A stretch of DNA of 64,000 nucleotides from Neobacillus sp. PS3-40 (GTDB lineage: Bacteria; Bacillota; Bacilli; Bacillales; Cytobacillaceae): positions 1,054,001 to 1,118,000 of the forward strand of contig NZ_CP133266.1 of NCBI RefSeq assembly GCF_030915485.1, written 5' to 3'. Position 1 is the stretch's first letter; each line of letters opens with the position of its first letter. Below, in pieces: positions 30,000 to 40,103 of this stretch. The position numbers were made by a program, and so were the translations under genes. A model generated the notes under the pieces. The model was not told where the DNA came from, ran no database searches, and was given only the letters and a program-made list of their open reading frames with translations.

Positions 30000-31208
30000 T
30001 TATTGATTATTTGCAGGCTGATTTTCATCTTGATTGACTTTTTCTGCCTGCCAGTAGAACTCACTAAAGACATCTGCTAACGCGTCAGCAGAGCGATCTA
30101 GCTCTTCAAATGTATTATCGACTCCACCAAATTCAATCAAGATTGCATTTGAAGATAACTGCTGGTTATATACTCCATTATCTCCAATATCTCGCTTTAT
30201 AAAAATCCCTCTGCTGAGACTATTTCCAAATTTCTTTTTAAGCAAATTATTTATATCTGTAGCTAATTTTAGGTTTTTTTCGTAGTTTGGATTTTTACCG
30301 CCAATTACAAACGCTAATTTTGCATATGATTTACCATCAATCGTAACCGTTGTTTGTGCTTTTCGGCGTGAATCCCTGTGAATATCGATAAAATATTGTA
30401 AATCCCTGTTTGTTGTCATTGCTGTTTGAACTACTTTACTAGATTCTTGATATGCCTGTGGCATTTTCAACCCTTTTCTTGTTAAAGCACCCATTACATC
30501 CGTTTTATCAACTGTTGCCCCAATTCCATTTTCCAAGAGTCTGCTTTTTATTTCATCTCCAACTTTAGTCACATTATATTGGGAATGGTAGGCAAGATTC
30601 GGATCTGTAACCCCTTTTAAATTTGGCAAATATGACTCACGGTTATGAGTGAAATATAGATAGACAACTTTATGGCTTCCTGTGGTTTGTCCGTTTTTTG
30701 GCGGCAAAACATCCCCTGTTGGCGGTTTAAGCTCCTGTAAATTTTGTAATGATGCTTCCCGTTCAGCCTTCATAATTTCAGCAGGTGGTGCTGATTCAAC
30801 CGGCATATTTGTATAGTTTGTCCCTTCCCCAGCAACAACAATTTGTCCATCAAATTGATAAAACCCCGGTAATTCCCTTCCTAAAAGGCTCCTTGGATCA
30901 TTTAAATTAATATTTGTCGAGAGCTTGAATATTAAATTAGTGAGCTTTGGACTTGCCGTCATCCCTTTTCCAATCTGTAAAAAATGGTGATTTTCCCAGC
31001 CCATGATCTGGTATAGTAATTTTCCATCCACATTTGTTGCCGCTTGGTTCACTGAGGATGATATTGGTCGATATTCTGGCTTTAACGAGGTTAATAATCC
31101 GCTAATCGAAAAGACCATTAACATAAATAGCAAAAATAATGAAGCAACTTTTAGTAAGCTTGTCCCTTGGACAATTACAAACATACCTGGATTCTTAGTG
31201 TTTTTCAT
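30000..31208 (-). CDS. spoIIP: Stage II sporulation protein P
   Basis: 402 aa; N-terminal membrane helix (about residues 15-38) and a C-terminal amidase/endopeptidase domain (VYLYFTHNRESYLP ... FIDIHRDSRRK ... LIEFGGVDNTFEEL). With SpoIID and SpoIIM it degrades peptidoglycan to drive engulfment of the forespore. ATG 31208 has GAGGTGG just upstream; the frame opens at TTG 31223. Confidence 0.95.
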   Translation of the reverse strand: MKNTKNPGMFVIVQGTSLLKVASLFLLFMLMVFSISGLLTSLKPEYRPISSSVNQAATNVDGKLLYQIMGWENHHFLQIGKGMTASPKLTNLIFKLSTNINLNDPRSLLGRELPGFYQFDGQIVVAGEGTNYTNMPVESAPPAEIMKAEREASLQNLQELKPPTGDVLPPKNGQTTGSHKVVYLYFTHNRESYLPNLKGVTDPNLAYHSQYNVTKVGDEIKSRLLENGIGATVDKTDVMGALTRKGLKMPQAYQESSKVVQTAMTTNRDLQYFIDIHRDSRRKAQTTVTIDGKSYAKLAFVIGGKNPNYEKNLKLATDINNLLKKKFGNSLSRGIFIKRDIGDNGVYNQQLSSNAILIEFGGVDNTFEELDRSADALADVFSEFYWQAEKVNQDENQPANNQ

Positions 31209-31224
31209 GGTTCCACCTCGCAAA

Positions 31225-31259
31225 CAATTCTAGTAAATCATATGACTTTACTAGAATTG
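31225..31259. repeat. Perfect inverted repeat between gpr and spoIIP
   Basis: CAATTCTAGTAAA (31225-31237) and TTTACTAGAATTG (31247-31259), 9-nt loop. It is immediately upstream of the spoIIP ribosome binding site and has no classical U-tail. Could be an operator, a 5'-UTR hairpin, or a weak gpr terminator. Confidence 0.6.
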
Positions 31260-31390
31260 ATAGAACCATTTATTTTGGTAATGGGGCTGAGCGAAGCAAA
31301 GTGAATCAGCCAATTCAATATATAGTAAATAACACTATACATTTCACTATGATTTCGGTGATTATCTACTCCGCTCACCATAACTGTTAG

Positions 31391-32515
31391 TTATCTTGTA
31401 TAATAACCAGTATTTCCTTGGTCAACCGCACTATGAAGGGATGCATTCAAACCGTTTGCAATTAAATTAGCCATGTCTTCAATAAACACATCGACTTCTT
31501 TTGGAGTTACCATCAGGTTATGACCTAATGGGGAAAGGACTTCATAAATTAATTTTCTTTTTTCGTCATCTGGCAGTGTTCCAATCATGCCAAGAAATGT
31601 TTTTCTATGCTTTTCTTCAGGCATATCTTCATCTGTTAATTTCTTCCGTTCACCAAATGACATTCCAGCTGGGGCCAATGCTCGTGAAGGTCGATTTCCT
31701 TCCTTTAGTTCTTTACCAAAGTGTTTTAATATTAAGTCGATTGAATCACTTGTTATTGAGACAGCATCTACTACAGTTGGAACACCAATTGCAATAACGG
31801 GGATTCCAAGTGTTTCCTTGCTTAATTCTTTTCTTTTATTACCAACGCCTGAACCTGGATGAATACCAGTATCAGAAATTTGGATAGTTGAATTAACCCT
31901 TTCTATTGACCTTGAAGCCAAAGCATCAATAGCAAGAACAAAATCCGGCTTTGTTTTTTCAACGATTCCAAAAATAATGTCACTTGTCTCGATTCCTGTT
32001 AATCCCATAACCCCAGGGGCAAGAGCACTAACAGACCGGTAACCTTCCTCAACATTTTCCGGCTGTAACTCAAACAAATGACGTGTAATCAGCAAGTTTT
32101 CACAGACCATTGGACCGAGAGCATCTGGGGTCACATTCCAATTCCCAAGCCCCACAACAAGACAAGAATCGCTCTTCTTTATCCCAGTCCCTTCTAAGAA
32201 GTGAGAAAACTCAATGGCAAATACCTCTTCAACCTTTTGTTGAAGCTTTGAATCTTGCTGTCTGATTCCCTGAACCTCCATTGTTAAATAACGCCCTGGC
32301 TTTTTCCCTAATTGTTTTTCACCTTCACCTGTAATTTCTACTAAGGAAATTTTAATATCGTCAACCTCTTTTTCCTTAATAATGACCCCTTCAATTTGGG
32401 AAAGGTTTTCTCCATGCTCAACAGTACCCTCTCGCTCAGCTAAAACCATCTCTCTTGCTTCAATAGCTAAATCCGTTCTAATAGAGTACTTACTTAAATC
32501 CACTGTATCCTTCAT
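31391..32515 (-). CDS. gpr: Germination protease GPR
   Basis: 374 aa. Pro-form of the atypical aspartic protease that degrades small acid-soluble spore proteins at germination ([41 protein letters not shown]). Zymogen made in the forespore under sigma-G. No convincing sigma-G promoter could be picked in 32516-32640. Divergent from rpsT. Confidence 0.95.
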   Translation of the reverse strand: MKDTVDLSKYSIRTDLAIEAREMVLAEREGTVEHGENLSQIEGVIIKEKEVDDIKISLVEITGEGEKQLGKKPGRYLTMEVQGIRQQDSKLQQKVEEVFAIEFSHFLEGTGIKKSDSCLVVGLGNWNVTPDALGPMVCENLLITRHLFELQPENVEEGYRSVSALAPGVMGLTGIETSDIIFGIVEKTKPDFVLAIDALASRSIERVNSTIQISDTGIHPGSGVGNKRKELSKETLGIPVIAIGVPTVVDAVSITSDSIDLILKHFGKELKEGNRPSRALAPAGMSFGERKKLTDEDMPEEKHRKTFLGMIGTLPDDEKRKLIYEVLSPLGHNLMVTPKEVDVFIEDMANLIANGLNASLHSAVDQGNTGYYTR

Positions 32516-32615
32516 GTTCGCGACACTCCATTCTTAGCTAGAAACTATTTCCTATTTTTCCCCCTTTTCGATAAAAAAATTCGGATTGGCTATCAACCAT
32601 AAAAGTAAACAAGTA

Positions 32616-32644
32616 TTGCATTCTGGCCCTTCATTTGATAAAAT
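32616..32644 (+). promoter_or_regulatory. Sigma-A promoter of rpsT
   Basis: TTGCAT (32616-32621) and TAAAAT (32639-32644) with 17-nt spacing, about 80 nt upstream of rpsT. Confidence 0.75.
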
Positions 32645-32722
32645 ATCATTTGTTCTGAAATTTGTTTATGAATGTTTTGCCCGAGTTCATATAGTCTCGA
32701 TTCTTTTTAGGAGGTGAACGGA

Positions 32723-32983
32723 ATGCCCAACATTAAATCTGCTATTAAACGCGTAAAAACAAGCGAATCACATAATTCTCAAAATACAACTGTGAAATCT
32801 GCAATGCGTACTGCTGTAAGAAAAGTAGAAGCTGCGATTACAACTAATGACAGTGCAGCTGCAAAAGAAGTTTTAGCATCTGCTGCTAGTAAATTAGACA
32901 AAGCTGCATCAAAAGGTCTTATCCATAAAAATGCTGCTGCTCGTAAGAAATCTCGCCTAACTAAAAAAGCAAACGCACTATAA
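32723..32983 (+). CDS. rpsT: 30S ribosomal protein S20
   Basis: 86 aa, [15 protein letters not shown], basic helical protein binding 16S rRNA. GGAGGTG 8 nt before ATG 32723 decides the start over 32714. Followed by a strong terminator. Confidence 0.97.
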   Translation: MPNIKSAIKRVKTSESHNSQNTTVKSAMRTAVRKVEAAITTNDSAAAKEVLASAASKLDKAASKGLIHKNAAARKKSRLTKKANAL

Positions 32984-32984
32984 T

Positions 32985-33017
32985 AAAAAAACGATTCCTT
33001 TGGAATCGTTTTTTTTA
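32985..33017. terminator. Terminator after rpsT, probably shared with holA
   Basis: AAAAAAACGATTCC / GGAATCGTTTTTTT with a short loop; A-run and T-run on both sides between convergent rpsT and holA. Confidence 0.9.
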
Positions 33018-33062
33018 TATCTTTTTGTTTTTATGCCTAAAAGGCGTGTTTTTTATCCCATC

Positions 33063-34079
33063 TTATCGTTTTAAGCGGAACAATATCATTTCGATGAGCA
33101 AAGACTTATCCATACCTCCAGTTTTCATCTGATAATCTGCATCGGCTAACATATTCATTAGATCTGTTAATTCTTCATCTGTAAATTTACTTGTTTGTCC
33201 AGCTGCCAATTTTACCCGAAATGGATGGACTTTTAAGTATGATGCGATTTGCTGCTGACCATATCCTCTTCTTGCAAGTTCTTTTACCTGATAAATTAAC
33301 CGGAATTGCCCTGCAAGTAAAGCCAATATCTTGATTGGTTCTTCATTTTGCTTTAAAAGATCATAATAAATTCTAAGAGCTTCATCCAATTTTCTTTGAA
33401 CAACCTTTTCTATTAGGGTAAAAATATTTTGTTCAAGTGACTTTGATACTAATTTTTCAACCAATGCCACATCAATTTTCCCCTCACCCTTTGCATAAAG
33501 AGCTAATTTATCAACTTCACTCGTTAACAGGAACATATTTGTTCCTGCCAAAATAAGCATTCGCTCAACAGCAGCAGCATCCATTTCAAGCCCATTCAAT
33601 TTTGCTCTTTCTTTTACCCATCCCTTTAATTCTTGTTCGGTAAGCTTTTTTGCCTCAATCGTAACCGCCTTACGTTTTAACTCCTTCGTGATTTTTTTTC
33701 GTTCATCTAGTTTTTCATATGGGGCAGAAAAAACTATGACTGAATAAGGAGCAGGTTCATTTAAATAAGATTCCAATCTCGCTAAATTATGTTCAACTTT
33801 TTCTTTTGTTTTTTCCGCTGTCAAAAACGGAGGATTATGTAAAAAAATCACTTTTTTTTCACCCATAAACGGAAAAGTTTCTGCATCCTCTAAGGCCACC
33901 TCAATAGGCGTCTCTTCTAAGTCATATGTAGCAAAATTAAAATCCATTTCTTCATCATTTAAAATATGAGAAAGAAGCAACTGCTTTGTTTCGTTGATAA
34001 GAAAGGATTCTGTTCCAAATAATAAGTATATAGGAGCAATTTTTTTTTGTTTGATTTGTTTCCATATCTCCATGTCCAT
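33063..34079 (-). CDS. holA: DNA polymerase III subunit delta
   Basis: 338 aa, AAA-like clamp-loader subunit (PIYLLFGTESFLINE at the N-terminus; C-terminal helical oligomerisation domain). Opens the beta clamp. Position after comEC is conserved. GGGAG 10 nt before ATG 34079. Confidence 0.93.
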   Translation of the reverse strand: MDMEIWKQIKQKKIAPIYLLFGTESFLINETKQLLLSHILNDEEMDFNFATYDLEETPIEVALEDAETFPFMGEKKVIFLHNPPFLTAEKTKEKVEHNLARLESYLNEPAPYSVIVFSAPYEKLDERKKITKELKRKAVTIEAKKLTEQELKGWVKERAKLNGLEMDAAAVERMLILAGTNMFLLTSEVDKLALYAKGEGKIDVALVEKLVSKSLEQNIFTLIEKVVQRKLDEALRIYYDLLKQNEEPIKILALLAGQFRLIYQVKELARRGYGQQQIASYLKVHPFRVKLAAGQTSKFTDEELTDLMNMLADADYQMKTGGMDKSLLIEMILFRLKR

Positions 34080-34155
34080 TTGTCCAACGCTCCCTTTAAT
34101 TTCACTCGCATATAACTATCGTAATGAAGCTTGGAGATTTTGACAAGACCCAATA

Positions 34156-34188
34156 GAAATTGACGCTTTATTTCAAAGCGTCAATTTC
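34156..34188. repeat. Perfect 14-bp hairpin between holA and yqzM
   Basis: GAAATTGACGCTTT (34156-34169) pairs with AAAGCGTCAATTTC (34175-34188), loop of 5. No U-run on either side. It lies near the holA start, in the 302-bp gap 34080-34381, which otherwise has no gene. Confidence 0.6.
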
Positions 34189-34381
34189 GTATCTATAGTG
34201 AACGTTAATAATATAGGCCCAGGATCCTATATATATCAACGGAATAACGTAATAACTATAGTTTGGCTTTCAGGGGATAAACTATTTGTGTTAACTCTTG
34301 TCATAATAGGAAGAAATCAAAGGAATGGTAGATTTTTTCGGACAAATACCTTATACTGAAATGGATTAGGAGGGGTAGACT

Positions 34382-34513
34382 GTGAATGAATTTGAACAAA
34401 ATGTCCAAAGTAAACGTAATGATGCACTAGATTCTGGAATGGGCTTTTTCATGTCATTTGGCTTTTTTGCCGTCATGTTTATTATTGCTACAGTCATTAA
34501 GCTAATTGGATAA
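34382..34513 (+). CDS. yqzM: YqzM family small membrane protein
   Basis: 43 aa (GTG start): MNEFEQNVQSKRNDALDSG followed by a membrane helix (about residues 20-42). Matches YqzM, found between comEC and holA on the opposite strand in Bacillus. AGGAGGGG 6 nt upstream. Function unknown. Confidence 0.9.
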   Translation: MNEFEQNVQSKRNDALDSGMGFFMSFGFFAVMFIIATVIKLIG

Positions 34514-34551
34514 TTGGATCCTAGTAGAAAAGCTATATACTTGCTTTTTGG

Positions 34552-34580
34552 AGACTGCCCTGTGCAGTCTTTTTGCTTTT
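34552..34580 (+). terminator. Terminator after yqzM
   Basis: AGACTG (34552-34557) pairs with CAGTCT (34565-34570), then TTTTTGCTTTT. Confidence 0.82.
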
Positions 34581-34611
34581 GATTGATGTATTCTTCTGTT
34601 CTTGCTTTATG

Positions 34612-36939
34612 TTATGGCAGGAAGGTTGAAAAGGTTCCTTCTCCTTGGTAAAATTTATAGGTTATTGCCCCCTTATTGTCAGTACGATAAATAGTGGAGT
34701 GAATCTGCTTCAACCCTTGTAATACTTCTTGATTAGGATGTCCATAGCGGTTTTTTTCACCAACGGAAAGAAGTGAAATTTTTGGTTTGCACTGGTTTAG
34801 AAACGCCTGTGAACTGGATGTTTTACTGCCATGATGCCCCACCTTTAATACATCAAAAGACAATTTTGGATATTTTTTGATAATCTCTTCCTCACCCACT
34901 TGATCCAAGTCGCCCCCAAAAAACCAGGTAAGTCCTCCTATGCCTGCGAAAAGACCAATAGATCCCCTATTTCTTACACCAACAAAATTTTTCTCTGGGG
35001 AAAGAATTTGAAAGAAGCTATTACTATTTTCCCAATAGTACCCATCACTCACTTTTACAATTTGAATCTTTTTCATCTTTGCTTCCTTTTCGATTGCCAT
35101 TTCAGTTTCCGATGGATCAGCGATTGATGGCATTACTATTTGCTTAACCTTAAGCTCCTTTATAAGTGAGAATGCCCCACCAATGTGATCCATATCGCCA
35201 TGAGTAAGAATTAATTTATCAATCTTCGTTATCCCTTTTCCTTTCAAATAGGGGACAACAACATCTTTACCTACTTCAAACGGCCTTGCCTTCATCCGCC
35301 ATTGTGACTCACTAAATTGCAAGCTACCCCCCGTATCGATTAAATAATTCCCTTTTCCATAGGGGAGATGTATAAGTATGCTATCCCCTTGCCCCACATC
35401 AATCATGGTTACTTCGCCGACAGGGTCAATCCTATTCCATCCTTGTTGGAATGTAAAAAGGAAGCTGCCTAAACACAACAGGAGGACTTGCTTTGCTGTA
35501 AAATGCTCTGTTTCCCATATAAAAAAGATAGCAATGATAACAACTGCATATAATATAAGGAAAAACCAACTTGGTTTGCCAGGAACAATTTCAGCAAATG
35601 AAAAATGAGAAATGTTATTAACAAGGAGGGAAGAAGATTGAATCACTTTTACAAAAAAATTCATAATCCAAATAGGAAGTGTTCCAAACAATAATTGAAA
35701 CAGAAAAAGGAGGTATAAACCAGGTAATAGTATAAAGGAAAAAAGCGGAATATAAATCAAATTAGCAACGATGCTGATCATTGAAGCTCCATAAAAATGA
35801 AAGAGTAAAAAAGGAAGTGCAGAAATTTGTGAAATTACTGAGATAACGATCATTTTTGAAAGGCTGTTTTGATACCTTTGAAGGATTGATGGGGCAGATA
35901 AAATAATGGCAAAACTTACCGAAAAAGAAAGCTGAAAGCCCACATCAAATAAAACAAGAGGATCAAAAAACAGAAAAATTGAAAATGCTAAGCTGATGGC
36001 GTCAAGAGGATTTAGTTTTAAAACAATTTTCCACTTCATCGTTGCCATGACGAGAAAGATCATTAAGACAGCACGTATTACAGATGGAGATCCACCTGTC
36101 AAAATAGCATAGACCGGAAGAATCATTAAAATGAAATTTATCATAAATTCCCTTGTTGCCCCCACTCGGAGCCCCATATAATACAACATTCCAATTAAGA
36201 GGGAAACATGAAGGCCAGAAATAGCAAGCAAATGAATAATGCCTACCCTTTGATAATCTGAAAGCACCTCAGGATCCATCAAGCTTCGATCACCAAATAG
36301 TAATGCGGATGATAATGCAGCGACTTCAGGGGGGAAGTTACGATGAAGATACTTGATTCCTTGGAAACGAATCTGCTTCAGAAAGAGGATAAAATTCTCC
36401 TTTTCTTTGATGCAAGTAGTAAAGGGATTTCCCTTACTTTCTACTATCCAAAATACTCCATTCCTATTTAAGTATTCCCGGTAGTTAAAGGCGTTCTCAT
36501 TTTTTGCTATTTGAGGTTTTTTTAACGGCCCTTCCAATTTACATAGATGCCCAAAAAAATTCTTATTTTCAAACCCTGTTTTTTCTGTTTCAGAATGAAT
36601 TTGATATCGAACAATAATTTTTTCGTTAAACCGAATATCATACCCAATAAATTGAAGCAGATCCCCATCAATCTTTGTCTCATAATTGTAACTGAGAAAA
36701 AAATTCGTTTCTGTTTCTTGGATTTTTGTTTTGTTTGTGTTCATTTTGAATTGTGTGGAAACATTGAAAAGGAGGAATACCACAATGAGGAAAACGATCT
36801 TTGAGGGTGAAAATCGTTTTACTTTACGTAAAATTAAAAGATAAATAAGTGTTAAAAATCCAAATAAAAGAAATGATTGAATCGAACAAAGAACTCCCAT
36901 TAAAGAAGCCAAAGAAAAATAAACAATTTTTCCATTCAT
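34612..36939 (-). CDS. comEC: Competence DNA channel protein ComEC/Rec2
   Basis: 775 aa. Many membrane helices, extracellular OB-like domain (about residues 60-180), competence domain (about 215-490) and a C-terminal metallo-beta-lactamase domain (LTHGDMDHIGG, VGHHGSKTS) likely degrading the non-transforming strand. Forms the membrane channel for DNA uptake. ATG 36939 with AAGGGGG upstream; the frame from 36987 would include a hairpin. Confidence 0.95.
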   Translation of the reverse strand: MNGKIVYFSLASLMGVLCSIQSFLLFGFLTLIYLLILRKVKRFSPSKIVFLIVVFLLFNVSTQFKMNTNKTKIQETETNFFLSYNYETKIDGDLLQFIGYDIRFNEKIIVRYQIHSETEKTGFENKNFFGHLCKLEGPLKKPQIAKNENAFNYREYLNRNGVFWIVESKGNPFTTCIKEKENFILFLKQIRFQGIKYLHRNFPPEVAALSSALLFGDRSLMDPEVLSDYQRVGIIHLLAISGLHVSLLIGMLYYMGLRVGATREFMINFILMILPVYAILTGGSPSVIRAVLMIFLVMATMKWKIVLKLNPLDAISLAFSIFLFFDPLVLFDVGFQLSFSVSFAIILSAPSILQRYQNSLSKMIVISVISQISALPFLLFHFYGASMISIVANLIYIPLFSFILLPGLYLLFLFQLLFGTLPIWIMNFFVKVIQSSSLLVNNISHFSFAEIVPGKPSWFFLILYAVVIIAIFFIWETEHFTAKQVLLLCLGSFLFTFQQGWNRIDPVGEVTMIDVGQGDSILIHLPYGKGNYLIDTGGSLQFSESQWRMKARPFEVGKDVVVPYLKGKGITKIDKLILTHGDMDHIGGAFSLIKELKVKQIVMPSIADPSETEMAIEKEAKMKKIQIVKVSDGYYWENSNSFFQILSPEKNFVGVRNRGSIGLFAGIGGLTWFFGGDLDQVGEEEIIKKYPKLSFDVLKVGHHGSKTSSSQAFLNQCKPKISLLSVGEKNRYGHPNQEVLQGLKQIHSTIYRTDNKGAITYKFYQGEGTFSTFLP

Positions 36940-36970
36940 AAAATTCCCCCTTAAGGGTAAGCTTGCCATA

Positions 36971-37012
36971 CTTCTAAACAAACGCAAAAATAATCCGGCG
37001 TTTGTTTAGAAG
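36971..37012. repeat. Perfect 15-bp hairpin between comEB and comEC
   Basis: CTTCTAAACAAACGC (36971-36985) pairs with GCGTTTGTTTAGAAG (36998-37012), loop of 12, no U-tail. Sits 32 nt upstream of the comEC start and could stabilise or stop the comE mRNA. Confidence 0.6.
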
Positions 37013-37028
37013 AGTAGCTAATTCTTTA

Positions 37029-37493
37029 CTATTGCTGACTAATTTTACGGAAATCAATTACCTGTTCTTCTAATCTTACTTGTTCTACTTTAACGTTTGC
37101 TTGCTCAAAAAGCTCAATCGCATAAGGATGATTTTTATAATCCTCTGCATAATAAACACTTTTAATCCCAGCTTGAATAATTGCCTTACAGCATTGAAGA
37201 CAAGGAAAATGCGTAACATAGATTTCTGCTTCTGCTGATGGAACGCCAAATTTCGAACACTGCAAGAGTGCATTCATTTCGGCATGGATAGTTCGGACAC
37301 AATGATGATCGATCACATAACAGCCCTTATCGATACAATGGTCACTACCCGCAATGGATCCATTATACCCCCCTGCAATAATTCTTTTATCCCTAACAAT
37401 CGTTGCACCAACGGAAAGCCTCGTGCATGTACTTCTTAAAGCAAGCAAATGGCTTTGAGCCATAAAATATTGATCCCAAGAAATCCGATTCAC
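37029..37493 (-). CDS. comEB: ComE operon protein 2 (dCMP deaminase-like)
   Basis: 154 aa; zinc-dependent deaminase with HAEMNALLQ and PCLQCCKAI. GTG 37493 (MNRISWDQYFMAQSHLLA) has AAGGAG 8 nt upstream. The family converts dCMP to dUMP; its role in competence is unclear. B. subtilis ComEB is longer at the C-terminus. Confidence 0.92.
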   Translation of the reverse strand: MNRISWDQYFMAQSHLLALRSTCTRLSVGATIVRDKRIIAGGYNGSIAGSDHCIDKGCYVIDHHCVRTIHAEMNALLQCSKFGVPSAEAEIYVTHFPCLQCCKAIIQAGIKSVYYAEDYKNHPYAIELFEQANVKVEQVRLEEQVIDFRKISQQ

Positions 37494-37661
37494 ACTCAAC
37501 ACTCCTTATATTTTAGACAAAGTTAAACAATTCTGTTGATTTTCGGTACACTTTACACTGCATACATGAGCCAAATAGTATAATTTAACAAAGTCATTCT
37601 TAAAGATATTGTCCTTCTATAAGTGTACTTTCCAAAGCCAAACACGGTCAATTAAAACTTA

Positions 37662-38321
37662 TTATTGAACAATAATTGAATCCTTTAGTTTTTCAAATAT
37701 TTTGTCGCCAATACCGCTGATTTTTTTCAAATCATCAATTGATTGGAAGGGCCCGTTTTCATTCCGATACGAAATAATCGCAGTTGCCTTAGAAGGACCT
37801 ATACCTGGAAGGTTTTGTAGCTCGCTTTCATCGGCCCTATTTAAATTAATTTTATTCGTAGTAGAGCCACTACTACTTGCAGATGCAGTTTGAACTGGGG
37901 AACCCGTAAGCACAGGTGGATTGTTATTTATTTGACCTTTCAAAGGAATAGTAATAACCATTTCATCTTGAACATGTGCTGCAAAATTAATTTGACTTTC
38001 ATCCGCCTTATCAGTTAACCCACCTGCTCGATTAATAACATCAATCACACGTTCCCCTTGGTTTGATTGGTACACTCCAGGTTTCTTTATTTGACCCTTA
38101 ATATCGACCATTATTGTTACTACTGGTATTGGTTGTGATTTAGGTTGGGACTCGATCTTTTTAGTTTGGTCTACATTTGATTGAACATTTTTTTCTAATT
38201 TTTTGATCGTTTGATTCGAAGAATGATTCGACTGATTGTTTAGGAAGTAATAACCCAAACCTACTAAAATAATAACCGTGACCACCATATAAACTTTGTA
38301 TTTTACAAACAAATCCTCCAA
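37662..38321 (-). CDS. comEA: Competence DNA receptor ComEA
   Basis: 219 aa: N-terminal membrane anchor (about residues 10-27), SLBB domain (about 68-128), Ser-rich linker, C-terminal helix-hairpin-helix pair (INLNRADESELQNLPGIGPSKA ... ISGIGDKIFEKLKD). Binds incoming double-stranded DNA outside the membrane. TTG start with AAGGA 9 nt upstream. Separated from comEB by 168 nt with no obvious feature. Confidence 0.94.
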   Translation of the reverse strand: MEDLFVKYKVYMVVTVIILVGLGYYFLNNQSNHSSNQTIKKLEKNVQSNVDQTKKIESQPKSQPIPVVTIMVDIKGQIKKPGVYQSNQGERVIDVINRAGGLTDKADESQINFAAHVQDEMVITIPLKGQINNNPPVLTGSPVQTASASSSGSTTNKINLNRADESELQNLPGIGPSKATAIISYRNENGPFQSIDDLKKISGIGDKIFEKLKDSIIVQ

Positions 38322-38407
38322 CGTTAATCATCCTTTCTTAAGGTATAATTCACTTGTGGTGTTCATATTGTTAGTAAAGAAACTTTCTAGTGAGGGAAGG
38401 CGGAACT

Positions 38408-39232
38408 ATGAAAATTGGTATCATAGGAACGGGGAATATGGGAAGAATTTTGGTGGAGGCTTTCATTGAGGGAAAAGCTATCTCCCCTTCTTCAATGATG
38501 ATTACAAATAGGACAAAATCAAAAGCGTTACAGCTTAAAGATAAATATGAAGATTTACAGGTTGGGGATGATCCACAAGAGGTCGCTTCACAATCAGATT
38601 TACTATTTATGTGTGTAAAACCTCTAGATGTATTGCCCATTTTAAATAAGATAATCCCTTATTTAAATACGGAGAAATGCCTTATTTCTATTACAAGCCC
38701 TATTAGTACTGACCAAATAGAAAAAGTGGTTCCTTGTTCTGTTGTTAGGGTGATTCCAAGTATTACAAATCGGGCTTTAGCTGGCGTTTCACTACTTACA
38801 TTCGGGGAAAATTGTGATAATTTCTGGAAAACAGAGGTGGAACAGCTATTTTCAAAAATATCCGTTCCGGTTCAAATAGAAGAAAAAATAACTAGGGTTT
38901 CGTCAGATATTGTGAGTTGTGGGCCTGCATTTTTCACCTACCTACTTCAAGAATTTATTAATGCAGCTGTAAAGGAAACAGGAATAGAGAAAGTGGTGGC
39001 AACAAAATTAGCAAGTGAGATGATTATTGGATTAGGAGAATTAATCAAACAAGGTCATTACACATTGCCAGCACTTCAGCAAAAGGTTTGTGTAAAAGGT
39101 GGTATTACGGGCGAGGGAATAGAAGTGTTAGAGAGCGAACTTGGAGAAGTTTTCACAGATTTATTTAAAGCAACCCAGAACAAATTTAAAGAAGATCTGG
39201 AAAAAGTACATATCCAGTTCACTAAGCAATAA
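38408..39232 (+). CDS. comER: Late competence protein ComER
   Basis: 274 aa, pyrroline-5-carboxylate reductase-like: NAD(P) motif GIIGTGNMG at the N-terminus and a helical C-terminal domain. Transcribed divergently from comEA as in B. subtilis; not essential for competence there. AAGGCGG precedes ATG 38408. Confidence 0.93.
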   Translation: MKIGIIGTGNMGRILVEAFIEGKAISPSSMMITNRTKSKALQLKDKYEDLQVGDDPQEVASQSDLLFMCVKPLDVLPILNKIIPYLNTEKCLISITSPISTDQIEKVVPCSVVRVIPSITNRALAGVSLLTFGENCDNFWKTEVEQLFSKISVPVQIEEKITRVSSDIVSCGPAFFTYLLQEFINAAVKETGIEKVVATKLASEMIIGLGELIKQGHYTLPALQQKVCVKGGITGEGIEVLESELGEVFTDLFKATQNKFKEDLEKVHIQFTKQ

Positions 39233-39271
39233 GTTCGCTTCCAATTAGGTAAATTCCTTCTTTTTTTCCAT

Positions 39272-39308
39272 ACTAAAAAACCATCTTTTTATAAGATGGT
39301 TTTTTAGT
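39272..39308 (+). terminator. Terminator after comER
   Basis: ACTAAAAAACCATCTT pairs with AAGATGGTTTTTTAGT around a 5-nt loop; symmetric, so it may also serve yqeM. Confidence 0.9.
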
Positions 39309-39359
39309 CATATCAGCATTTATAACGTTGAACTTTGAAGCCATCTGTTCAAGGTTTCT

Positions 39360-40103
39360 TTATTTTCTAGCGATAAAAAAAATCCGCTCTGACTCTGGAT
39401 TAGGCGCTTTCGTTTCAAAATCAGCATTGATCTCCAGAATCTCGAAACCCGCTTCTACTAGCCAGTTAGAATACTGTTCGATAGAAAATGTTCGTTGTTG
39501 GTGAAGTTCATCGAAACGATCATATTTTCCACTTTGCTCATCCAATACAAAAAAGCTAAGCTCATGTTCAACACTGTTTGGAAATTCACCTGGAAAGCTA
39601 TTCCAAATATAAGCCAAATGATCTTCATTCATCGTAAAAGTTTGATCCATAAAAATTTGATTTATTTTATAAACCGAGTGCACATCAAAAATGAAAATAG
39701 CATCTTTTTTCAAATGCTGAAAGGTCTTGGAAAACGTCTGAATGACTGTTTCCTCTGATGAAAGATAATTTAGGGAATCACAAAAAATTCCAATTACATC
39801 AAATTGCCCAAGCCCTTCTAATTCAGCCATATTTTGAAGATAAAAAGGAACCTTTAGTCCATGATTCAAGGCTTTCGTCTGGGCAACTGTAAGCATATCA
39901 GAAGAAAGATCAACACCCGTTACTTGAAAGCCTTCGATTGCAAACCGAACAGAAAGTTCCCCAGTTCCACAAGCCAAATCAAGTAGGGAGCTACCTTCAA
40001 TTTCATACTTTTTCAGTTTTTCTTTTACAAAGCTAACCCACTGCTCATATGGAGCATCTCGCATTAATTCATCGTATAGATAGGCAAATCTTTCGTAACT
40101 CAT
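39360..40103 (-). CDS. yqeM: Class I SAM-dependent methyltransferase YqeM
   Basis: 247 aa with SAM-binding LLDLACGTGELSVRFA (about residues 38-53) and GVDLSSDML. Substrate unknown. Last gene of the yqeG-yqeM cluster, overlapping rsfS by 4 nt. Confidence 0.9.
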   Translation of the reverse strand: MSYERFAYLYDELMRDAPYEQWVSFVKEKLKKYEIEGSSLLDLACGTGELSVRFAIEGFQVTGVDLSSDMLTVAQTKALNHGLKVPFYLQNMAELEGLGQFDVIGIFCDSLNYLSSEETVIQTFSKTFQHLKKDAIFIFDVHSVYKINQIFMDQTFTMNEDHLAYIWNSFPGEFPNSVEHELSFFVLDEQSGKYDRFDELHQQRTFSIEQYSNWLVEAGFEILEINADFETKAPNPESERIFFIARK

